A stretch of 64,000 nucleotides of DNA. Source: Deinococcus aerius (GTDB taxonomy: Bacteria > Deinococcota > Deinococci > Deinococcales > Deinococcaceae). Where the stretch lies: NCBI RefSeq assembly GCF_002897375.1, contig NZ_BFAG01000002.1, positions 346,867 through 410,866 of the forward strand. Direction: 5' to 3'. Positions 16,640 through 25,615 of this stretch are shown here, piece after piece. The notes under the pieces were generated by a model. That model was not told where the DNA came from. It searched no databases and worked only from the letters and a program-made list of their open reading frames with translations. Each line of letters opens with the position of its first letter. Position 1 is the stretch's first letter. The translations under genes were made by a program, and so were the position numbers.

Positions 16640-18169
16640 TCAACGGAATACCCCTGGGTGTCCGCGCCTCCCCCCCTCTGCCTCCCGGGGATCGGGAAGA
16701 GACAGGCCTTCCAGCAGCTCACGCTCCAGCATCAGACTCTCGAACCTCACCTCGCCGTCCTGAGCCAGCGCCCGCAGGACGGCCCCCGACCCGTCCACCG
16801 TCCACTCGGCGGTCAGCCGCTCGCTGTCCTCCTCCGGCCAGCCACCCGTGCACACCAGCGCCCGCGCATCCTCGCGCGCCAGGGTGGGGTAACGGTGTTC
16901 GGTCGGGGCCGTCGTCAGGGGCCAGGCCGATGCGCCCGGCACCCGCAGCACGACGACCCGCCGATGCGCGTGGGCCAGACAGGCCAGCAGCAGGGCGTGG
17001 AGGTCGGGGTCGAAGTCGGTCCCCAGGTAGTCGGTGACCTCACCCGGCTGGATGGTCGTGTCGGCCGCCAGCAGGAGGGTCAGGTGAGGCTCACCGGCCT
17101 GCTCCTGGTGAACCTCCCGGCTGGACTCTTCGACCCTCGTGGGCGTGGTGTCGTTTCCCCCCATCAGGCGGTCGAGCGCCGCGGACCCCGTCACCAGCAC
17201 CTCCACGTGCGGCTGACCGCTGCGTTCGGCCACCGCCCGCCGGAGGACCGCCTCTCGTTGCGGCTGGTCGGTGAGGACGAAAAACTCCCCGTCGTCCAGA
17301 CGGTGCCCGAACACCCGGTACGTCCTGCGAGTGGGTTCGTCGAGCAGGTGCGCGGCGTCCTCGTGGGGCGGGTCCAGGCCCACGTCCACGAAGGGGAGAC
17401 CACGCGAGAGGGCCAGTGCCCGGAAAGCCAGGTCCTCGTTGATCCTCCCGCCCTTCAGGAGGGTCTGTTCCAGGCGCGGGTCCGACAGTTCCGAGGTCTC
17501 CAGGTCCCCGTAGCCGAGGTGGAGCAGCGCTTCGGCGATGGACATGTGCCCAGGTGTTCCACGCTTCGGAAAAGTTCTGGGTTCCGGGTCCTGGTGGGGC
17601 CGTGGGTCGGACACGGCCCCACCAGGCGTGATCACTGCAACGGGTGGATGGTCGGTGACCATCACCTCGGGTCCGGGTTCCCATTCAGGCCCTTCCGCAG
17701 GGGAAGGCGGGACGGACAGCTCCGGCTGCGCGGCGAGGGCTGCCAGGTCGACCGGCGGTCGGTACTCCACCTCGGGCACGGTGGGCGGGGGGTTGACCCA
17801 GGCCGGTTCGCTCCGTCGGTTGGTGGGTTGGCTCACCACGATCAGGGCGGATGGGGGAAGGTAATACAGGTTCTCTTCCTGAAAGGGATTGCTGCTGGCC
17901 CGTACCGTCTGCCCATCCGCCTCCGCCTCGACGAGGGCGCGGACCGTGTCGAGGACCCGCAGGGCCCGCTCGGCCTGGGGAACTCCGTAGGCGGCGAGCG
18001 CTTGGCCGATCACCCGCTCGTCGAGGAAGGTTCGTGCCCGTTCCAGGACGTGCGCGTCCTGCTGGGAGCGAGACCACCGTCTGCCGCCTGGAGGACGGAG
18101 ACGGCCGAACTGGAAGAAGGTCAGCCGCGCCTCGCTCCGGAGGACATCGGCGAAGGTCGGTTGTTTCAA
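16640..18169 (-). CDS. Large protein with a GspE N-domain-like region
   Basis: 509 aa. The start is TTG at 18169, chosen because AGAGGAGG sits six bases upstream. The N-terminal 100 residues are helical; a Pro-rich linker follows (about 125-200). Residues 205-320 contain ALLHLGYGD, then KGGRINEDLAFRALALSRGLPFVDV, here split as RINEDLAFRALA and LPFVDV, then VFGHRLDDGEFFVLTDQP. This is the layout of MshEN domains, again without an ATPase. The C-terminal 150 residues are unknown. It follows the DUF2227 gene by 13 bases. It may be an adaptor in a secretion- or pilus-like complex; this is inference. Confidence 0.5.
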   Translation of the reverse strand: MKQPTFADVLRSEARLTFFQFGRLRPPGGRRWSRSQQDAHVLERARTFLDERVIGQALAAYGVPQAERALRVLDTVRALVEAEADGQTVRASSNPFQEENLYYLPPSALIVVSQPTNRRSEPAWVNPPPTVPEVEYRPPVDLAALAAQPELSVPPSPAEGPEWEPGPEVMVTDHPPVAVITPGGAVSDPRPHQDPEPRTFPKRGTPGHMSIAEALLHLGYGDLETSELSDPRLEQTLLKGGRINEDLAFRALALSRGLPFVDVGLDPPHEDAAHLLDEPTRRTYRVFGHRLDDGEFFVLTDQPQREAVLRRAVAERSGQPHVEVLVTGSAALDRLMGGNDTTPTRVEESSREVHQEQAGEPHLTLLLAADTTIQPGEVTDYLGTDFDPDLHALLLACLAHAHRRVVVLRVPGASAWPLTTAPTEHRYPTLAREDARALVCTGGWPEEDSERLTAEWTVDGSGAVLRALAQDGEVRFESLMLERELLEGLSLPDPREAEGGRRGHPGVFR

Positions 18170-18182
18170 GGGGTTCCTCCTC

Positions 18183-18659
18183 TCACCACCGGCGCACGTT
18201 CCAGGGCCGGTATCCGTCCAGCCACAGGTGCAGCCAGTACGCGAGCAGGTATCCGCCCAGCGCCACCGCGTAGAGCGGCCCGTCCGGGGTGGGTACCCGC
18301 AGGGGGACGTCCAGGGCCCGGTCCACGGCGAGCAGCGCGGTGACCGGCAGTGTCAGCAGGACGGCGGCGTACCCCAGCAGAAGGAGCGGTCCGCGGACGT
18401 AGGTGTGCGTGACGCCCCGGTGCCGCACGAACAGGCTCAGCGGGCGCCACAGGCCTCCCCAGACACCCCAGTTGCACCGTGCCCGCACACGCACGTGTCC
18501 CGCCAGGTCGAGGTCAGGCGTGATCAGCAGCGTCCCGGTCAGGTATCCCGCCGCCAGCGAGAGGAGCAGGTCCTGGGAGACGTGCAGGGCGGCCAGGGGT
18601 CCGGCGATCCCCACCAGGGTGATCAGGTTGACTCCGGTGTGCAGGTCACCGCTGGGCAT
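18183..18659 (-). CDS. DUF2227-type putative metal-binding membrane protein
   Basis: 158 aa, with several hydrophobic segments. MPSGDLHTGVN at the start, LITPDLDL near 46-53, and FVRHRGVTHTY near 77-87 are the His/Asp signatures of the DUF2227 (YdjM-like) integral membrane family, whose activity is not established. Its ATG overlaps the end of the secreted-protein gene by 14 bases, and the TTG-start gene follows closely. The three are therefore an operon. Confidence 0.7.
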   Translation of the reverse strand: MPSGDLHTGVNLITLVGIAGPLAALHVSQDLLLSLAAGYLTGTLLITPDLDLAGHVRVRARCNWGVWGGLWRPLSLFVRHRGVTHTYVRGPLLLLGYAAVLLTLPVTALLAVDRALDVPLRVPTPDGPLYAVALGGYLLAYWLHLWLDGYRPWNVRRW

Positions 18660-19407
18660 TGCCGCTGGGCGTGACGTTGAGGGTCGCGCGGGTGGTGTAC
18701 TCGTTGATGCCGACGCGGTACGGCCACAGAACGGTCGGATTGACCCCGGCGTCGGCCGCGCTGGCGGTCACTGTGCCGTAGCGGGTGGTGCCGGGAGCGA
18801 CCACGAGCGTGCCGAGGTTCGTCTTGACGAGCACGCTGCCGCCGTTCTGACCGTTGATCGCGAACTGCCGTTCGTTGAGGGTAATCGCCCGGGACCCGGC
18901 CTGCACGCGGTAGTTGACCACGAGGATGTTCCCGTCGCGGGTGGCGGTGAAGGTGAAGCGCGGGGTCTCCTCGGCGCCGAGGGCCGCACCCGGGCGGAGG
19001 CTGGTGGTGGGGGCGCTGGCCTGTGGCGTTGGTGGGGCCGGGCTCGTCTCCTCGGGGTCCTTCACGGTGACGTTCACGATGCTGCCCGCGTGGTCGCCCG
19101 ACAGGGTGAGGCGCCAGGTGTAGGTTCCGCTGTCGGTCACGATCTGCAGGGGCGTGGAGCCGTACCCGGCGAGGCCCGCGAGCAGGACGCGGTTGCCGTC
19201 CTTCCTGCGGTCGACCAGCCCGTCGCGTGTGACCAGGACGTCCTTGACGGCCTCGGGGAAGACGAGGGTGCCGAGGGCGCCGGGACCGAGCGTCAGGGTG
19301 TAGTGCTGGGCTTGCTGCGGAGTCAGGATGACGTTCACGTCCTTCAGGGCGACGGCGGGTGTGGAGACGAGGGCAAGGAGGGCGAGCAGGGTGAGGCGTG
19401 TGGTCAT
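18646..19407 (-). CDS. Secreted beta-rich protein, 253 aa
   Basis: A signal peptide (TRLTLLALLALVSTPAVA) is followed by two beta-rich regions (about 22-115 and 145-253) with a Pro/Ala/Thr linker. The first region (LGTLVFPEAVKDVLVTRDG, then STPLQIVTDSGTYTWRL) resembles the N-terminal domain of VirB9/TrbG or CpaC-type secretion proteins, but the similarity is weak. It heads an operon with DUF2227 and the GspE-N-like protein, which fits a cell-envelope machine. A 12-mer shared with the 14908/14979 promoters lies 34 bases before the ATG. Confidence 0.55.
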   Translation of the reverse strand: MTTRLTLLALLALVSTPAVALKDVNVILTPQQAQHYTLTLGPGALGTLVFPEAVKDVLVTRDGLVDRRKDGNRVLLAGLAGYGSTPLQIVTDSGTYTWRLTLSGDHAGSIVNVTVKDPEETSPAPPTPQASAPTTSLRPGAALGAEETPRFTFTATRDGNILVVNYRVQAGSRAITLNERQFAINGQNGGSVLVKTNLGTLVVAPGTTRYGTVTASAADAGVNPTVLWPYRVGINEYTTRATLNVTPSGNAQR

Positions 19408-19579
19408 GGGTGGATGTCCTCCACCCTGAAGTGTGGTGGCGGGTCAGGTTGGACGCTGCAGCGTGTCGGGCAAATGGGAAGCCCTGTGGCCGTCCGCGTG
19501 CCACTGAACCTGCTCTGGCTGTGGTCGCGCCCTGTCGCCCCTAGACTTCTGTTCGAACCTGGTTGTTCAGGAGGGCGGG

Positions 19580-20188
19580 ATGTTGATCGACACCATGAAA
19601 CGTGATGCCCGGCGGGGCCTGGGCTATGACTGGCACAAAGAGGACGGGCTGCTGCACCTGTACGAGTTGCTGCATGGCACGGGAGTTTCTCCGCTTGAAC
19701 TGCAGGCGCAATTCGAGGCTACGTTCCAGGAGCGACTGTTTGAGGCCCGCTTGTGCACCCTGAGCCGTTCCACCTATGAACGGCTGCGCGGGTTACCGCT
19801 CCCCGACGGGCTGCTGACCCTTACCTGTCCCGCGGTCTGGTTCGAGCTGCCCGACCAGTTGCCTGGGCAGGAGGCCTGGGGTGGCGCACTGTTGTTCTTC
19901 GTACGTCCCGGCGAGTCCCTGTTCGGCGTGCCGCTCCGGCAGGGCCTCGCGTTCCTGCTGGTCTTCGACGCGCACGACAACTTCCGCGCGACTTACATCT
20001 TCCTCGAAGGGGAGGGGGTTTCGCCGCGGATGATCCATCCGATGCAGGCCAGCGAGCAGGCGGTGTTGCTGGGCCTGCCGCGTGAACGGGTCGAGCAGCT
20101 CACCCGGGAGAGCCTGACTCTGCTGCCCGCGCTCCTCCAGCTGCTGCTGGAGCGAGGCGTCGCCCGCTTGAGTGGCCGGACGTCCTGA
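19580..20188 (+). CDS. Hypothetical protein, 202 aa
   Basis: ATG at 19580 after CAGGAGGGCGGG, a strong ribosome binding site. Soluble, no recognised family. A helical N-terminus leads to an alternating strand region (CPAVWFELPD, ALLFFVRPGESLFG, GLAFLLVFDAHDNFRATYIFLEG) and a helical end rich in Leu. Transcribed alone, divergent from the secreted-protein operon. The function is unknown. Confidence 0.55.
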   Translation: MLIDTMKRDARRGLGYDWHKEDGLLHLYELLHGTGVSPLELQAQFEATFQERLFEARLCTLSRSTYERLRGLPLPDGLLTLTCPAVWFELPDQLPGQEAWGGALLFFVRPGESLFGVPLRQGLAFLLVFDAHDNFRATYIFLEGEGVSPRMIHPMQASEQAVLLGLPRERVEQLTRESLTLLPALLQLLLERGVARLSGRTS

Positions 20189-20220
20189 CCCTCGCCCGCC
20201 CCTTCGTACCCGTTCACGCT

Positions 20221-20652
20221 TCATGTCGGTTGACCGGAAACGCTCGGTTGCCAGGCTTTACCCCGGGTGAACACCCCCAGGCTCCCGATGCAGCGGCAGC
20301 TCACCTCGCCTCGCCACAGCGCACGGGTGAGCACGTCCGTGACGACTGTGCGCGGAAAACCGGTCGTGGTGACGAGTGCGGCCACGGTGCGCTGCCGCTC
20401 GACCTCAGCGAGGACCTGCTCCTGGGTCACCTCGCCGGTCTCGGTGTCCAGCGTAGGCAGTTGGTGGAGCCGAAGTGTTCCCGCGCGGTCGGCGGCCTTG
20501 CAGACCAGGCCAGCGTCCTGAAGAGTCCTGAGGAGGACGTGGGCGTCTGCGCGCGGGAGATTGGTGGAGGCCGCGACGTCGCCGGTTGTGGACGGACCCC
20601 GTCCCAGAAGGTCGAGCACCTGCAGGCTGTGGATGGGGGAGAGGGAATTCAT
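20221..20652 (-). CDS. Winged-helix protein, probable small regulator
   Basis: 143 aa. Residues 8-60 (LQVLDLLGRGPSTTGDVAAS, LPRADAHVLLRTLQDAGLV) have the helix-turn-helix-wing pattern of MarR/IclR-like DNA-binding domains. A second similar unit appears at 85-130 (VAALVTTTGFPRTVVTDVLTRAL). Its ATG overlaps the stop of the upstream 113-residue gene (ATGA). Possible partner of the nearby recombinase; the targets are unknown. Confidence 0.5.
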   Translation of the reverse strand: MNSLSPIHSLQVLDLLGRGPSTTGDVAASTNLPRADAHVLLRTLQDAGLVCKAADRAGTLRLHQLPTLDTETGEVTQEQVLAEVERQRTVAALVTTTGFPRTVVTDVLTRALWRGEVSCRCIGSLGVFTRGKAWQPSVSGQPT

Positions 20653-20990
20653 GCCTTGCCGCCACGCGTCGCGTGAGGGACCAGACGGGCCAGCAGCGCT
20701 CGCTGGACCAACAGGTGCGCCTGGGCCGGTTCCTGGGCGTACAACTGTTCGTACTCGGGTCGCAGGCTTGCGAGTTCCCGAACCTCCGGCACCAGGGGTG
20801 TGAGGCCGACGAAGTAACGGCTCTCGCGGACATGGACGCCCTGCCCCCCCGCCTGCTGGTGCTGGACCAGGGCGGTGAGAAGGCTCAGCGTCAGGAGCCC
20901 AGCGCGGTCACACCCGACCCCGAACACGTCGCCCAGCGCCTCGGTCAGTTCCTCGCGGGCCCGCGCGGCGCGCAGCGGCAGATCATTCAT
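20649..20990 (-). CDS. Hypothetical protein, 113 aa
   Basis: Mostly helical, soluble, with a central LTLSLLTALVQHQQAGG. No family recognised. It is translationally coupled (ATGA) to the winged-helix gene that follows. It begins about 100 bases after the end of the recombinase gene on the same strand, so all may be one transcript. Confidence 0.45.
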   Translation of the reverse strand: MNDLPLRAARAREELTEALGDVFGVGCDRAGLLTLSLLTALVQHQQAGGQGVHVRESRYFVGLTPLVPEVRELASLRPEYEQLYAQEPAQAHLLVQRALLARLVPHATRGGKA

Positions 20991-21091
20991 GACGTGGAGC
21001 CGCTGGGAAGCTGCCCAGGAGGGGAGAGGCCACAGGGGAGTGGAGCGTCATGCCGCTATTGTTCCCGTAGGTCAGGTGAGACCCGGGAGCC

Positions 21092-22084
21092 TCACCAACC
21101 GGCGAGGTCGTCCTTGAGATCGTCGGCGGCCAGTTGGGCGTACCCCTTGCGCGTCGTATCCACGGACGAGTGCCCCAGGTGCGCGGCGACCCGCCCGAAA
21201 TCCTTGATCTGCCGCAGCAACCGCGTCCCCGCATACTTGCGCCCCGGGTGAAAGCCCCGGAACTTCACGCCAGCGGCCTTGAACGCCTTTTCGACATGGT
21301 AGCGGGCGGTGGTCATGTCCGCGTACCGGAAGACGCGAATGGGCAGCGTCGTGCGCTTGCCGTCGACATGCTCGGGACCGCCGGGTGCGTACAGGCCACG
21401 GTAGTGCCGGGCGGCCCGGGCGAGGCTGCTGCTCATGGCGACGACCCGGGCTTTGCGCCCCTTGCCGGACCGGACCTGGATCCGCTTGGCCGCCTCGTCG
21501 AGGTCGTCCCACTCCAGCGCGAGCGCCTCGCTGATGCGCAGCCCCGCGTGGGCCGTGAGGAACAACAGGAACTTGGCCTGCACGTCGGCCTGCTCCAGCA
21601 CGTCGGCCAACTCGTCCTCCGAGTAGGGGGGACGCTTGACGATCCCGGGGGTTGGGTCTCTCGGCACGCGGGCGTCACGGAAGGGATCGGCCTCGGTGGC
21701 CCCCGCCCAGCGCAGGGCGCGGTAGAGGCATCCCGCCGCGGCCACCTTGAGTTGCACGCCGGCGGGCTTGCGGCCAGCGGCGAGCAGAGTGTTGATGTAC
21801 CCCTGGGCGTCGTGCCGTCCGGGGCGCAGGAGGTTCACGGCCTGACTGCTCGCGTACTCGACGAATTGCCGGGTGCCCAGGGCGTACGCCTCGACCGTCC
21901 GGGGGCTGGTCAGGACGCCGCTGCCTCCTCCGTGAGCCAGGTACGCCGTGGTGAGGGACACCAGGGCGTACACGTCCTTTTCGCCCGCCGCCTGTACGGC
22001 CCGGCGGCGCAGCTCATCGTCGTGCAGGTTCGTCCAGACCCGTGCTTGAGCCAGGAGCCCACCCTTGAATGGAACGAGAGTCAT
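21092..22084 (-). CDS. Tyrosine recombinase (XerC/D-like integrase)
   Basis: 330 aa. The N-terminal SAM-like core-binding domain covers about 40-130 and the catalytic domain 150-330. The catalytic set is visible: R183 in AGLRISEA, Lys in the GKGRKAR turn at 208-211, H279 and R282 in FHPGRKYAG, H305 in HLGHSS, and Y315 in KGYAQL. The usual second His of HxxRH is Lys here. Such enzymes resolve plasmid dimers or integrate elements. Its start lies three bases from the stop of a small upstream gene. On a large replicon, dimer resolution is the most likely job. Confidence 0.85.
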   Translation of the reverse strand: MTLVPFKGGLLAQARVWTNLHDDELRRRAVQAAGEKDVYALVSLTTAYLAHGGGSGVLTSPRTVEAYALGTRQFVEYASSQAVNLLRPGRHDAQGYINTLLAAGRKPAGVQLKVAAAGCLYRALRWAGATEADPFRDARVPRDPTPGIVKRPPYSEDELADVLEQADVQAKFLLFLTAHAGLRISEALALEWDDLDEAAKRIQVRSGKGRKARVVAMSSSLARAARHYRGLYAPGGPEHVDGKRTTLPIRVFRYADMTTARYHVEKAFKAAGVKFRGFHPGRKYAGTRLLRQIKDFGRVAAHLGHSSVDTTRKGYAQLAADDLKDDLAGW

Positions 22085-22086
22085 GG

Positions 22087-22329
22087 TCAGCGAACTTCGA
22101 CGAAGACGGTTCGCTGACCGACGCTGCCGTCCGGGTTGTTGAACGTGCCGGTGAGCTTCCCCCCTCGGTCGAGCACGGATTCCAACTCCTCCTCAGCAAC
22201 CTGGGGCAGCAGCCCCAGGATGACGTTGGTCGCCCCGAGCCGTTCTTCAGTGATCAACTCACCGCCAGCTTTCCCGAGGTCGGTCTCATCCTGTCGGTTG
22301 GTCATATAGCTGCTGATTTTCCAGGCCAT
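22087..22329 (-). CDS. Small hypothetical protein upstream of the recombinase
   Basis: 80 aa, charged, with a basic and acidic alternation (LGKAGGELITEERLGATN) and a beta-like end (GTFNNPDGSVGQRTVFVEV). No family recognised. TAGGAT five bases before the ATG can serve either as a leaderless -10 or contribute AGGA as a ribosome binding site. It is cotranscribed with the recombinase (three-base gap). An inverted repeat just upstream (22340-22357) suggests it, or the recombinase, is regulated there. Confidence 0.5.
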   Translation of the reverse strand: MAWKISSYMTNRQDETDLGKAGGELITEERLGATNVILGLLPQVAEEELESVLDRGGKLTGTFNNPDGSVGQRTVFVEVR

Positions 22330-22339
22330 ACTTTATCCT

Positions 22340-22357
22340 ACCTAACAGGCATTAGGT
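22340..22357. promoter_or_regulatory. Operator-like inverted repeat
   Basis: ACCTAA (22340-22345) and TTAGGT (22352-22357) are separated by CAGGCA. It lies eleven bases upstream of the minus-strand ATG at 22329, within the probable promoter, and 87 bases before the plus-strand RusA-like gene. Confidence 0.4.
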
Positions 22358-22443
22358 GGGAAAACGGGCGCGGCTCCACTCCGGTCCCTCCGCCCACCCA
22401 GGGCGCTAGGGTAAGACCTGCCTCCGAAAGGAACCTCGTCCGT

Positions 22444-23187
22444 ATGCCTGCCTCCTCCACCCCCGAGCCCACCACCTTCGTCATCCCCGCCCTTCCTACC
22501 TGGCGCCGCAGCGGCGGACGAGCGGACCCATCCGCCTCCCGCCTCCACAAGCTCGTCGGCTATTACACCCAGGGAGCCCGGCCCAACCACACCCGGATGC
22601 GCGAATACCACACCTGGAAGGACCACGTGCGCGCCCACGCCCCACCGGGACTGCTTGGGGTGCGGCCCACCGACGAGCGCAGCCGGGTCCGCTTAGACGT
22701 GGTGTGCTTTTTCGCGAACAAAACCCACGCGGACCCGGAGAACGTGCGCAAGGGGGTGGTGGACGCGCTGTTTCCCCAGGGCGACAAGTGGGTGTACGGC
22801 AGCCACGACCACCCGCGCTATGACCCGGCCCGGCCCCGGGTGGAGGTGACGGTCACGCTTTTTCAGACTGTCCTGCCCGGGGGCTCGGGACAGAGGCCGC
22901 GCACAGCGAAGGCGGGCAAGACAGCGGAGCCACGGGCCATGGAAACCGGACCCCAGGCCCAACGTCCAGTCAGGACCTCCTCCACGGGGAAGGAACCGGG
23001 CCAACGTACCAGGAAAGCCCAGGGGGACGAGCCTTCCCGGAAGACGGCGGGGAGGAAAGCTGCCCCTGCGCCGATCGGCCTGGGCTGGTGGGAGGGGCTG
23101 AGCGCATGGGTGGCGGGGTGGGGCGTCAAGATGGGGACGCGAGCACGGCGTCCGTCCCGCCGCCCGTCCCGGCGGCGCTCCCGTTGA
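22444..23187 (+). CDS. RusA-like Holliday-junction nuclease with basic C-terminal tail
   Basis: 247 aa from the ATG at 22444 (GAAAGGAA upstream); an open extension back to 22069 overlaps the small minus-strand gene and is rejected. Residues 80-140 read VRLDVVCFFANKTHADPENVRK (in parts), with DPENVRKGVVDAL, then a VYGSHDHPRYD element. This matches the RusA pattern D-x-x-N-x-x-K-x-x-x-D-A-L followed by an acidic/His turn. RusA resolves Holliday junctions. The last 100 residues are Arg/Lys/Pro-rich and end in repeated RRPSR units, probably for nonspecific DNA binding. It is next to a recombinase and DinB. Confidence 0.65.
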   Translation: MPASSTPEPTTFVIPALPTWRRSGGRADPSASRLHKLVGYYTQGARPNHTRMREYHTWKDHVRAHAPPGLLGVRPTDERSRVRLDVVCFFANKTHADPENVRKGVVDALFPQGDKWVYGSHDHPRYDPARPRVEVTVTLFQTVLPGGSGQRPRTAKAGKTAEPRAMETGPQAQRPVRTSSTGKEPGQRTRKAQGDEPSRKTAGRKAAPAPIGLGWWEGLSAWVAGWGVKMGTRARRPSRRPSRRRSR

Positions 23188-23724
23188 CCCTGGGCGGGGA
23201 CGGCGAGCCGTGTGCCGCGGCGTCTTGGGGATGGATCTCCCCGGGTGGGCCGAGCGGCCTCCCGCTCCTGCACGCTGACGTTGCAGGCGGCGAGGGACGT
23301 TCAGTCGAGCAGCCCCACGGGAGTGAGGAGTGGGAGGCCCATGTCGAGGTCCAAGTGGTTGATGCACGCCCGACGGAGCAAGATGAGCACATCAGTGCCT
23401 ACCATTCTTCCTTTTACAGAATAAATCTGCTCAAGTTGCTCCTTCTCAAAAAAGGGTCAAGAAAAAGGCCGTCTCAGACGGAGTGAAATCTGCTCGGCCA
23501 CAGAAAGGACGAGAAGGGGCCTCTGAGGAGTTCTGAGGGTTAAAGGACACGGGAGCTGGAGGGAGGCCGGGAGAGCGCTTGATTCTCAGGGGGACGCAAA
23601 GGGCAAGGGGTGCGAACCACAGGTTGGGGGACTGGGACGGCCTGGACCCCGACGGGCACCTGTGGCACAGGGAAGCGCATGACACCCGACGGAAGACGCC
23701 CGGCTCAGGAGGGACACTGCCTCC
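23188..23724. other. Intergenic region upstream of dinB
   Basis: About 540 bases without a convincing gene. Bases 23400-23475 are AT-richer (ATAAATCTGC, then CTCAAAAAAGGG) and contain a short GCCGTCTCAGACGG palindrome near 23469. A damage-responsive promoter would be expected here, but no known operator sequence was recognised. Confidence 0.4.
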
Positions 23725-24765
23725 ATGCAGCGCCTGATCGTGCACGTAGACATGGACGCCTTTTACGCCTCCGTCGAGGAGCGGGAGCAGCCTGAGCTGG
23801 CCGAGCGGCCCATCGCGGTCATCGTCCCTGGCCGCCGCGGCATCGTCATGACCGCTAACTACGTCGCCCGCAGCTTTGGCGTTCACAGCGCCCTTCCCGT
23901 GTATCAGGCCCGGTTGCGCTGCCCCGGCATCGTCCTCATTCCGCAGCGCATGGACCTGTACCGCGCCGTCTCCGCGCAGATTCACGGGGTCTTCGCCCGG
24001 TACACGGGGATCATTGAACCGCTCGCGTTGGACGAGGCCTACCTGGACCTGACCGCAGAGGGCCGGACGCTGGAGGACGCCGAGGGGATCGCCCGCGCGA
24101 TCCAAGCCGACATCCTGACCGAGACGCACCTGACCTGCTCGGCCGGGGTCTCGGTGAACAAGTTCCTCGCCAAGTTCGCCAGCGGAAGGCACAAGCCCGC
24201 CGGGCTCACCGTCATCTACCCTGAGGAGGTGGACGCCCTGCTCGCTGGCCTGCCCGTCGAGGACTTCTACGGGGTGGGGCCGGTCATCGCGGGGAAGCTC
24301 CAGGCCCAGGGCATCCACACGGGGGCAGACCTGCGGGCGAGGTCCCTGGCGGACCTGCAAGCCATTCTGGGGAGCGGGAAGCTGGCGCCGCGCCTGTACG
24401 ATCTGGCACGGGGGGTGGATGAGCGGCCGGTGGAGGCGAACCGCGAGCCGCAGTCCATCGGGGTGGAGCGGACCTTCGACCATGACCTGAGCACGCGGGA
24501 GGCGGTCCTGGCCGAGCTGCTGTCCCTCACGGCGGAGGTCGAAGCCCGGTGGTCGAAGCGGGGGTACGTGGGGCGGACGGCGGTGCTCAAACTCAGCTTC
24601 GAGGATGGGACGACGGTGACGCGGCACCGGACCCGCGAGCAGCCGCTCAAGGGGGCGAACGAACTGGCTCAGGCCGTGACCGAGGTCCTGACGCCGGAGT
24701 TGCTGGCCGGGCACCGGGTCCGGTTGCTGGGGGTGAGTCTGGTGAACCTAAGGGCCAGGGACTGA
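23725..24765 (+). CDS. dinB: DNA polymerase IV (Y-family translesion polymerase)
   Basis: 346 aa, normal length. The catalytic motifs are intact: HVDMDAFYASVE near residue 7, the YVARSFGV fingers region near 47, and LALDEAYLD near 99 (SxDE-type acidic pair). A helix-hairpin-helix follows near 175 (LPVEDFYGVGP) and the little-finger domain from about 235. It copies past damaged bases without proofreading. CAGGAGG precedes the ATG. Y-family polymerases are scattered among deinococci and often sit on secondary replicons, so transfer is plausible. Confidence 0.93.
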   Translation: MQRLIVHVDMDAFYASVEEREQPELAERPIAVIVPGRRGIVMTANYVARSFGVHSALPVYQARLRCPGIVLIPQRMDLYRAVSAQIHGVFARYTGIIEPLALDEAYLDLTAEGRTLEDAEGIARAIQADILTETHLTCSAGVSVNKFLAKFASGRHKPAGLTVIYPEEVDALLAGLPVEDFYGVGPVIAGKLQAQGIHTGADLRARSLADLQAILGSGKLAPRLYDLARGVDERPVEANREPQSIGVERTFDHDLSTREAVLAELLSLTAEVEARWSKRGYVGRTAVLKLSFEDGTTVTRHRTREQPLKGANELAQAVTEVLTPELLAGHRVRLLGVSLVNLRARD

Positions 24766-24809
24766 CCCCCTCCTCGTGCTTTGACGCGGCAGGGCGCACA
24801 ATAGGGGCA

Positions 24810-25085
24810 GTGATCCCTGTTCTCTTCGTCTTCATCATCACGGCGCCTGAAGGGGTCTTGCGGGCCCGCTTCGACCTGGAGCCCGGCCGCTGCTACCTCC
24901 CGTGCGACGTGCAGGTGGAGTGCGGGGGGGAGGCGGAGTGTTCCGCTCATACCCTGACGGTGGAGGCCACGGCGCTGCCTTCCGAGGAGGAGTTCCGGGA
25001 CCTGGCCGCTCGCGCGGCGACGCGGACGGCGGACGACACCCCGAACGAGCTGCGCCGGTTGCTCAACTTGCTCATCCCCTTTTGA
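24810..25085 (+). CDS. Hypothetical protein, 91 aa
   Basis: Starts at GTG 24810; CACAAT lies seven bases upstream, a near match to a leaderless -10, and there is no ribosome binding site. The N-terminus is hydrophobic (VIPVLFVFIITAP). The rest is soluble, with a Cys-containing stretch (CYLPCDVQVECGGEAEC) and a helical C-terminus. No family recognised. Downstream of dinB in the same direction, 45 bases after its stop. Confidence 0.45.
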   Translation: MIPVLFVFIITAPEGVLRARFDLEPGRCYLPCDVQVECGGEAECSAHTLTVEATALPSEEEFRDLAARAATRTADDTPNELRRLLNLLIPF

Positions 25086-25615
25086 GCTGGGGCCATCGGG
25101 GGCGTGTTCCGCCGGAAGTGCGGGAGAACGGGGAATCCCGCTGCCCGACGGATTACACCAGCATATGCACGTTGGATTGGGCGCGGGGGATGTGGGTGGG
25201 TGTGGTGTACGCGCTAGCGTGGCATGTGGTGCTGTTGACCTCCCCACCCGGTCCCTGCCAGTACATCTTTCATTGGTGGTGCGGGGTATTCTCGCGGCGC
25301 CGTCCATCATGGCGCCAGCCCGAGCGGAGTTGGAGGAGCGAGGCCTGGAGTTCCGGTAAGTGCAGGCCCTGACGGTGAGCCCGACCCACGCTGCGTCGCT
25401 GCCGTCCCTCTTCGATTGACATCGACCTGGAGGCCTTCCTCGTGCTGTTGCTGGGGAAAGCCTCTCGCACCTGAGCGCAGCATCACTTCCTGCTGGAATC
25501 AAACTCCCAACTCATGTTACGCTAATGGCGTATTGGCAGGGGCTGTTCGAGTCGGCCCGCCAGGTTGTGCGTCACACCTGTGGTTGCCCCTTATTGCCTT
25601 CCCCCTGGAGGTGTC
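25086..25615. other. Intergenic region without recognised features
   Basis: About 530 bases. No frame shows sustained coding bias. TACGCT near 25518 could be a -10 for the following gene; nothing else was identified. Confidence 0.4.

Noticed and set aside
22069..22443. Longer N-terminus for the RusA-like gene
   Set aside because: It would overlap the small minus-strand gene and the operator; the ATG at 22444 has a ribosome binding site and coding bias begins there.
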